26,929 bases of DNA from Desulfobacula sp. (GTDB taxonomy: Bacteria; Desulfobacterota; Desulfobacteria; Desulfobacterales; Desulfobacteraceae). Position numbers and translations under genes: made by a program. Below are positions 23,701 to 26,929 of this stretch, one piece after another. Numbering within the stretch: position 1 is the stretch's first letter; each line of letters begins with the position of its first letter. The notes under the pieces were generated by a model that searched no databases, was not told where the DNA came from, and worked only from the letters and a program-made list of their open reading frames with translations. The DNA lies in assembly GCF_021107415.1 (NCBI RefSeq), contig NZ_JAIOSW010000245.1, positions 1 through 26,929 of the forward strand. Reading direction: 5' to 3'.

Positions 23701-25188
23701 TCACCCAGAACACATGAACCCCTGTTCCAGGAGACAATAAGAGATGCCGGCCTGAACAAATACCTGTTTGAGATGGCGAATATCAGGGATCAGAATACCT
23801 GGGTCCATATGAAAGAACCGGAAAAAGCAACACAAAAAGCAAAAGAACTGGTTCGAATGGCCGTGGCAAAAGCTGCATTAGTGGAACCCTTGCACCAGGT
23901 CAGCCTGGATATTAAAAAGTCTGTCCTTGTGGTGGGCGGTGGTGCGGCAGGGATGGAAGCCGCGCTTAGCGCAGCCGGCCAGGGAGTTGATGTTCACCTG
24001 GTGGAAAAGACAGGCGTACTTGGCGGGATTGCAAGGAACCTGAATGCCACCTGGCAGGGAGAAGATATACAAAATTACCTTGAGGATCTTATAGCAAAAA
24101 CTAATGCCAGTGACGTCATTAACCTGTATCTTGACACCGAAGTTGAGGCTTTTACAGGCTCCATGGGTAATTTTGTTACCACCATAAAAACCAATGGGAC
24201 TAATGGGACCAATGGGACCACTCAGCAGATGGTCATTGAACATGGGGCGGTTATTCTTGCCACCGGGGGAAAGGAATTTAAACCTTCCGAGTACCTCTAC
24301 ACAGACCATCCGGATGTACTCACCCACCTGGATATGGACGCGGCTTTGCGGGAAGGGGACGCACGAATTGAAAAGGCAAAGGCCATTGTTTTTATCCAGT
24401 GCGTTGGATCCAGAAACAATGAAAATCCTTATTGCAGTAAGGTCTGCTGTACCCACAGCCTGAAAAGTGCCATTGCGTTAAAAACAATGGATAGAAGAAA
24501 AAGAGTTTATGTGGTTTACCGGGATATCAGAACCTATGGCTTTAGAGAAGATCTTTACCAAAAGGCACGGGAACTGGGTGTTCTGTTCATCCGGTATGAT
24601 CTGGAAAAAATGCCGACAGTGAGGGAAAATTCCAACAAAGAACTGGAAATTTCGGCCATTGACCACGTTCTCCAGATGCCGGTAACCATTCGTCCTGATC
24701 TGGTCGTATTGGCCTCGGGTATTGTTCCGGGAGACAACAAGAAATTGTTTGAAAAATTTAAAGTACCGACAAACAGTGAGGGATTCCTTGTGGAAGCCCA
24801 CGCAAAGTTGAGACCGGTTGACTTTGCATCAGACGGGTTGTTTGTGGCGGGTCTGGCCCATTATCCCAAACCCCTTGAAGAAAGTATTGCCCAGGCAAGA
24901 GCTGCTGTGGCCCGTGCCATGACCATTCTCTCCAGAGATTCTTTGATGGTGGGCGGCGTTGTGGCAGAGGTCACCCCGGAAAAATGTGCGGTTTGCCTGA
25001 CCTGTGTTAGGACCTGTCCTTACGACATTCCCTATATCCATGCAGATGGATATGCCCTGATTGATGCAGCCGAGTGTCATGGGTGTGGTGCCTGTGTGGC
25101 GGAATGTCCGGGCAAGGCCATTAAACTGAATCATTTTACAGATGAGCAGATTATAGCAAAGATGGATGCACTTTTTGAAGAGGCATAA
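20725..25188 (+). CDS. hdrA: Giant HdrA fusion with inserted GltD/NfnB-like NAD(P)H module
   Basis: The 1487-residue protein contains two HdrA units and one pyridine-nucleotide oxidoreductase. Residues 1-160: QmoA-like HdrA start with FAD loop GAGIAG (17-22), the HdrA mark CSMC (61-64) and a [4Fe-4S] motif (Cys113, 116, 119, 123). Residues 163-600: GltD/NfnB-like module with N-terminal Fe-S cysteines (CRLTC, VCPHEC), FAD loop GSGPAG (257-262), NAD(P) loop GGGNVA (388) and YRRTRKEMPA. Residues 620-910: rest of the first HdrA, with six clustered cysteines (625-641) and CVGSRD...CSGVCC. Residues 925-1487: a complete HdrA with VCNCGINIGG, GGGAAG (1071), a second CVGSR...CSKVCC and two C-terminal [4Fe-4S] motifs (1421-1431, 1451-1461). 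Typical HdrA is about 650 residues. AAGGAGG precedes the ATG. It should be the electron-splitting flavin hub of the complex. Confidence 0.9.
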   Translation: MAEKGTRKGKGSVMVVGAGIAGIQSSLDLADSGYFVYLVDKNTAIGGAMAQLDKTFPTNDCSMCIISPKLVEAGRHLNIELLTMTEIEEVTGEEGNFTVKLKEKPRFIDIERCTACGECAEVCPVELPSKFDEELRDRKAAFKLYPQAMPSGFAIEKKDKAPCRLTCPAGLNVQGYVQMVKEGKYKESLEIIMEQLPLPGVLGRVCPHECEDACRRCQVDEPIAIRDLKRLAADSFDAREVEIKCAEKIGKKVAVIGSGPAGLSAAYHLAKQGVDATIFEALSQAGGMLRVGIPEHRLPRQVLDKDIEVVSNLGVDLKLNTRLGKDFTVDSLMADGYDAVFLGLGAHKGVELGIPGEDLEGVRQGVDFLRELNLTGTTKVGKKVCIIGGGNVAIDVARSAVRLGAQKVTILYRRTRKEMPAWEEEICAAEDEDAKITYLAAPQKVIEENGQVKALRVIKMELGEPDSSGRRRPVPIPGSEYDIKIDQLIPAIGQRPDLSALEDLAGLKISKWNTTQVNPVTLATDKEGVFAGGDVQTGPGVAIGAIAAGMEAAESIVRYLKGMDMEEGRQLAVVENHEFRPVSVDMEPENRYKMPELAAAERVGNFKEVELGYGEKEGQKEAARCLNCGYCSECMQCVDACLANAVDHSMQGREHIIDVGAIILSPGFTPFEPTRMVSYCYGHSPNIMTSVEFERILSASGPYGGHLVRPSDNTEPEKIAWLQCVGSRDINKGDHSYCSGVCCMYANKQAVIAKEHSDKGLDAAIFFMDMRTHGKDFDKYNIRAQDDSGVRFVRSRIHSVFPEPGDRYRIVYSTEAGSMVEEIFDMVVLSIGLSPNKDALELADKIGIELNSHGFAKTDNLSPVCTSKKGIYVCGTFQEPKDIPASVMEASAAAATASLALKDGRWSETKTRELPPESDFSGQNPRIGVFVCNCGINIGGIADVPAVRDYAATLPWVVHVEDNLFTCSQDAQDHMKEVIQEQELNRVVVASCSPRTHEPLFQETIRDAGLNKYLFEMANIRDQNTWVHMKEPEKATQKAKELVRMAVAKAALVEPLHQVSLDIKKSVLVVGGGAAGMEAALSAAGQGVDVHLVEKTGVLGGIARNLNATWQGEDIQNYLEDLIAKTNASDVINLYLDTEVEAFTGSMGNFVTTIKTNGTNGTNGTTQQMVIEHGAVILATGGKEFKPSEYLYTDHPDVLTHLDMDAALREGDARIEKAKAIVFIQCVGSRNNENPYCSKVCCTHSLKSAIALKTMDRRKRVYVVYRDIRTYGFREDLYQKARELGVLFIRYDLEKMPTVRENSNKELEISAIDHVLQMPVTIRPDLVVLASGIVPGDNKKLFEKFKVPTNSEGFLVEAHAKLRPVDFASDGLFVAGLAHYPKPLEESIAQARAAVARAMTILSRDSLMVGGVVAEVTPEKCAVCLTCVRTCPYDIPYIHADGYALIDAAECHGCGACVAECPGKAIKLNHFTDEQIIAKMDALFEEA
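24190..24220 (+). repeat. 9-bp tandem repeat inside hdrA
   Basis: AATGGGACY is repeated three times in frame, encoding Thr-Asn-Gly three times near residues 1156-1165, in a loop of the second HdrA unit. Being a multiple of three, changes in copy number would alter loop length but not the frame. Confidence 0.75.
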
Positions 25189-25228
25189 TATTAAACTATT
25201 CATCAACTTTGATTAATGGAGGTAAATA

Positions 25229-25669
25229 ATGACCCAGGAAGTTGAACCCCAGGAATTTGAACCCAAAATAGTCGCGTTTTGCTGTCAATACTGAGCTTAT
25301 GCAGCCGGGGACCTGGCAGGTTCCATGAGACTATCCTATCCTTCCAACATAAAAGTTATCCAGGTGCCATGCACGGGACGGGTGGATATCCTTTATTTGC
25401 TCAATGCCATTGAAGACGGAGCAGACGGTGTATACGTGGCAGGATGCCTTGAAGGTGAGTGTCATTACATAGAAGGTAATCTTAAGGCCCGAAGAAAGGT
25501 GGAGTATGTGAAAAAAACCCTGACTGAACTGGGGATCGAGCCTGAAAGGGTGGAGATGTATAATCTTTCTTCAGCACAGGGGGCACGGTTTGCCGAGATT
25601 GCTATTGAGATGGCGGACAAAATCAAGGCGTTGGGACCCACTCCGGTAAAGAGCAGTCATGCGGCGTGA
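25229..25669 (+). CDS. mvhD: MvhD-like [2Fe-2S] subunit, predicted selenoprotein (Sec22)
   Basis: The 146-residue protein starts at an ATG preceded by GGAGGT and is read through an in-frame TGA at 25292-25294. The N-terminus KIVAFCCQY-Sec-AYAAGDLAG matches the MvhD/FlpD signature in which the Sec position is Cys. Other conserved parts are VPCTGRVD (Cys48), DGVYVAGCLEGECHYIEGN (Cys73, Cys78) and a C-terminal helix. Starting at Met33 instead would delete the cluster motif and leave no ribosome-binding site. The gene ends in TGA at codon 147, so UGA is used as both Sec and stop in one gene. MvhD passes electrons to HdrA from a partner enzyme; VhuD of some methanogens is a known selenoprotein. 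It lies 40 bp after hdrA and 41 bp before metV. Confidence 0.9.
25308..25324 (+). promoter_or_regulatory. Predicted bacterial SECIS hairpin of mvhD
   Basis: GGGACCT pairs with AGGTTCC (one G-U) around a GGC loop. The loop GG begins 21 bases after the last base of the TGA. Core CCTGGCAGG differs by one base from that of the hdrCB hairpin, in the loop. Confidence 0.72.
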
Positions 25670-25710
25670 GACCAAAGAATTTAAAATGAGTAATTAAATA
25701 GAGGTGAATC

Positions 25711-26388
25711 ATGATTGTAGCAGATCGGAAGTCTCTTCAAGAGATATTAGAGATGGTTAAGGACGATAAAAAGATTCTCATCGTTGGATGCAAAGGGTGC
25801 GTTACTGTCTGCAATGTCGGCGGGTTAAAGGAAGTTGAAATACTGGCATCTTCAATGAAAATTGCCAGAAAAAAACAGGGCGTCCACATTGACATTGATA
25901 TTAATGTTTTGGAAAGACAGTGTGACACCGAATATGTGGCAGGAATCAGTGAAAGTGTAAATGACTATGATGCAGTGATCTCTCTTGCCTGCGGCGTGGG
26001 CCCCCAGTTTTTATCTGAAATGTACAAAGACCAGATATTTTATCCAGGCGTCAATACCACCTTTTTCGGTGGTGCCACCCAGCACGGGGTTTGGGAAGAA
26101 CGGTGTGCAGGCTGTGGTACCTGTGCTATCCATAATTTCGGCGGCTTGTGCCCCATTGCCAGATGTGCGAAAAGTCTTTTAAATGGCCCCTGCGGCGGTT
26201 CATCCAATGGCGTTTGCGAAATCAACAAAGATACTGAATGTATCTGGGATGCCATTGTCAGAAAGAAAATTGATGCCGGAGAACTTGAAGACCTCATCGG
26301 TGTAAAAGGCATTAAAGACTGGAGAACGGCAAGGGATGGCGGTCCGAGAAGAAGTATCAGGGAAGAATTGGTTCAGGGAAATATTTAA
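25711..26388 (+). CDS. metV: MetV, methylene-THF reductase partner subunit
   Basis: The 225-residue protein matches the MetV / MTHFR C-terminal-domain family found next to metF in acetogens and sulfate reducers. It has an N-terminal cysteine cluster CKGCVTVC (27, 30, 34) and a second cysteine-rich region CAGCGTC (132-138) followed by GGLCPIARC and GPCGGSSNGVCE. MetV of acetogens binds zinc and/or Fe-S and links MetF to its electron donor. The start has AGAGGTGA upstream. It lies 21 bp before metF, with which it should form the MetFV core. Confidence 0.88.
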   Translation: MIVADRKSLQEILEMVKDDKKILIVGCKGCVTVCNVGGLKEVEILASSMKIARKKQGVHIDIDINVLERQCDTEYVAGISESVNDYDAVISLACGVGPQFLSEMYKDQIFYPGVNTTFFGGATQHGVWEERCAGCGTCAIHNFGGLCPIARCAKSLLNGPCGGSSNGVCEINKDTECIWDAIVRKKIDAGELEDLIGVKGIKDWRTARDGGPRRSIREELVQGNI

Positions 26389-26409
26389 AACACAAAGGAG
26401 AGAACCAAA

Positions 26410-26929
26410 ATGAGTGAGCTTAAATCAGGAAGTAATCTTGAAAAGGTTCTGAAAGCCGGACATTTCGCATTTACAGGAGAATGCGGGCCCCCAAAAGGTG
26501 CCAATGTGGAGCATCTTATAGAAAAATTTCAATATCTGAAAGGCAATGTAGATGCCGTCAATATAACCGATAACCAGACCGCCGTTGTGAGAATGTCTTC
26601 TCTTGCCGCATCAAAGCTATTGATTGATGAAGGCCTTGAACCCAATTTCCAGATGGTCTGCAGGGATCGAAACCGTCTGGCAATAATGAGCGATATTCTG
26701 GGTGCCTATGCTTTGGGTATCAGGAATATGCTCTGTCTTTCCGGTGATCACCAGACATTCGGCAATCATCCCCAGGCAAAAAATGTCCATGATATTGATT
26801 CCATGCAATTGATTGCCCTGGTAAAGAAAATGCGGGACCAGGGAAAATTCTTAAATGATGAAGTCATTGATGTTGCCCCGAAAATGTTTGTGGGAGCTGC
26901 CTGCAACCCCTTTGCAGACCCCTATGAAT
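26410..26929 (+). CDS. metF: MetF, 5,10-methylenetetrahydrofolate reductase (5' part)
   Basis: The first 173 codons are present and the frame is open at the window end. The MTHFR pattern is clear: an N-terminal strand with the catalytic-type Glu (FTGECGPPKGANVEHL), VDAVNITDNQ, MVCRDRNRLA in the folate/FAD region, the GD motif (MLCLSGDHQTFG) and FVGAACNPFAD. The ATG at 26410 follows AAAGGAGAGAACC. MetF interconverts methylene-THF and methyl-THF in the methyl branch of the Wood-Ljungdahl pathway, which may run oxidatively in a complete-oxidising sulfate reducer. Missing C-terminus is due to the window, not truncation. Confidence 0.92.
   Translation, partial: MSELKSGSNLEKVLKAGHFAFTGECGPPKGANVEHLIEKFQYLKGNVDAVNITDNQTAVVRMSSLAASKLLIDEGLEPNFQMVCRDRNRLAIMSDILGAYALGIRNMLCLSGDHQTFGNHPQAKNVHDIDSMQLIALVKKMRDQGKFLNDEVIDVAPKMFVGAACNPFADPYE

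Noticed and set aside
23878..24456. 192-codon minus-strand open frame within hdrA
   Set aside because: It is a shadow of the conserved HdrA frame, with no ribosome-binding site and no recognisable protein pattern.
19422..25188. A methanogen-type CoM-CoB heterodisulfide reductase
   Set aside because: Context is MetV/MetF and bacterial two-component genes, no methanogenesis genes are present, and one of the two HdrB cluster sites is missing.
25325..25669. A 114-residue MvhD starting at the ATG at 25325
   Set aside because: It would lose the N-terminal Fe-S motif. The GGAGGT site and family-typical FEPKIVAFCC sequence lie upstream of the TGA in the same frame.
19422..25669. TGA read as tryptophan or glycine (altered genetic code) or as pseudogene stops
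   Set aside because: TGA terminates other genes here, including mvhD itself and the MBL gene. Both internal TGAs sit exactly at expected Cys positions with SECIS-like hairpins, and the rest of each gene is well conserved.

Overview
The window looks like chromosome from a strictly anaerobic, sulfate-reducing Desulfobacterota, probably a Desulfobacteraceae-type complete oxidiser such as Desulfobacula or Desulfobacterium. This is inferred from gene content: a methylene-tetrahydrofolate reductase/heterodisulfide-reductase cluster, predicted selenoproteins, PAS-rich kinases and moderately AT-rich DNA. No rRNA, tRNA, CRISPR array or intact mobile element was seen.

Left part (1-6.2 kb). A fragment of a minus-strand gene runs off the left edge. 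It is followed by a fumarylacetoacetate-hydrolase-family gene and a complete ZraPSR-type envelope/metal stress system. In that system a Spy/CpxP-like periplasmic protein gene diverges from a membrane histidine kinase and an NtrC-type regulator. The 350-bp space between them carries a sigma-54 promoter facing each way, with direct repeats in between that may be the shared enhancer. A bifunctional chorismate mutase/prephenate dehydrogenase (TyrA) converges on this block.

Middle (6.4-15.7 kb). This part is rich in proteins of the kind that read cyclic-di-GMP: two PilZ proteins and two GspE/PilB-type secretion ATPases with expanded N-terminal MshEN-like repeats, one with eight repeat units. An HDOD protein is translationally coupled to the second ATPase. 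A DMT transporter, a FabG-type reductase and a metallo-beta-lactamase-fold hydrolase are interspersed. A short serine-recombinase remnant lies in the gap at about 11.2 kb.

Right part (15.8-26.9 kb). A soluble three-PAS histidine kinase precedes what appears to be one long operon. Its genes are a response regulator with an N-terminal MerR/excisionase-like DNA-binding domain, a divergent MTHFR-family paralogue, a fused HdrC-HdrB, a 1487-residue HdrA fusion containing a GltD/NfnB-like NAD(P)H module, MvhD, MetV and MetF (cut by the window end). The hdrCB and mvhD genes are each interrupted by one in-frame TGA that is best read as selenocysteine. Each TGA replaces an expected Fe-S-ligand cysteine and is followed at similar distance by a hairpin with the same CCUGG(A/C)AGG core.

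Together these genes suggest a flavin-based, possibly electron-bifurcating or -confurcating methylene-THF reductase supercomplex of the Wood-Ljungdahl pathway. Its NAD(P)H-reactive subunit would be built into HdrA, and it would have its own signalling pair upstream. This is the most interesting system in the window. The selenocysteine sites and the fusion are read from sequence; the biochemical role is inferred from the related MetFV-HdrABC-MvhD clusters of acetogens.
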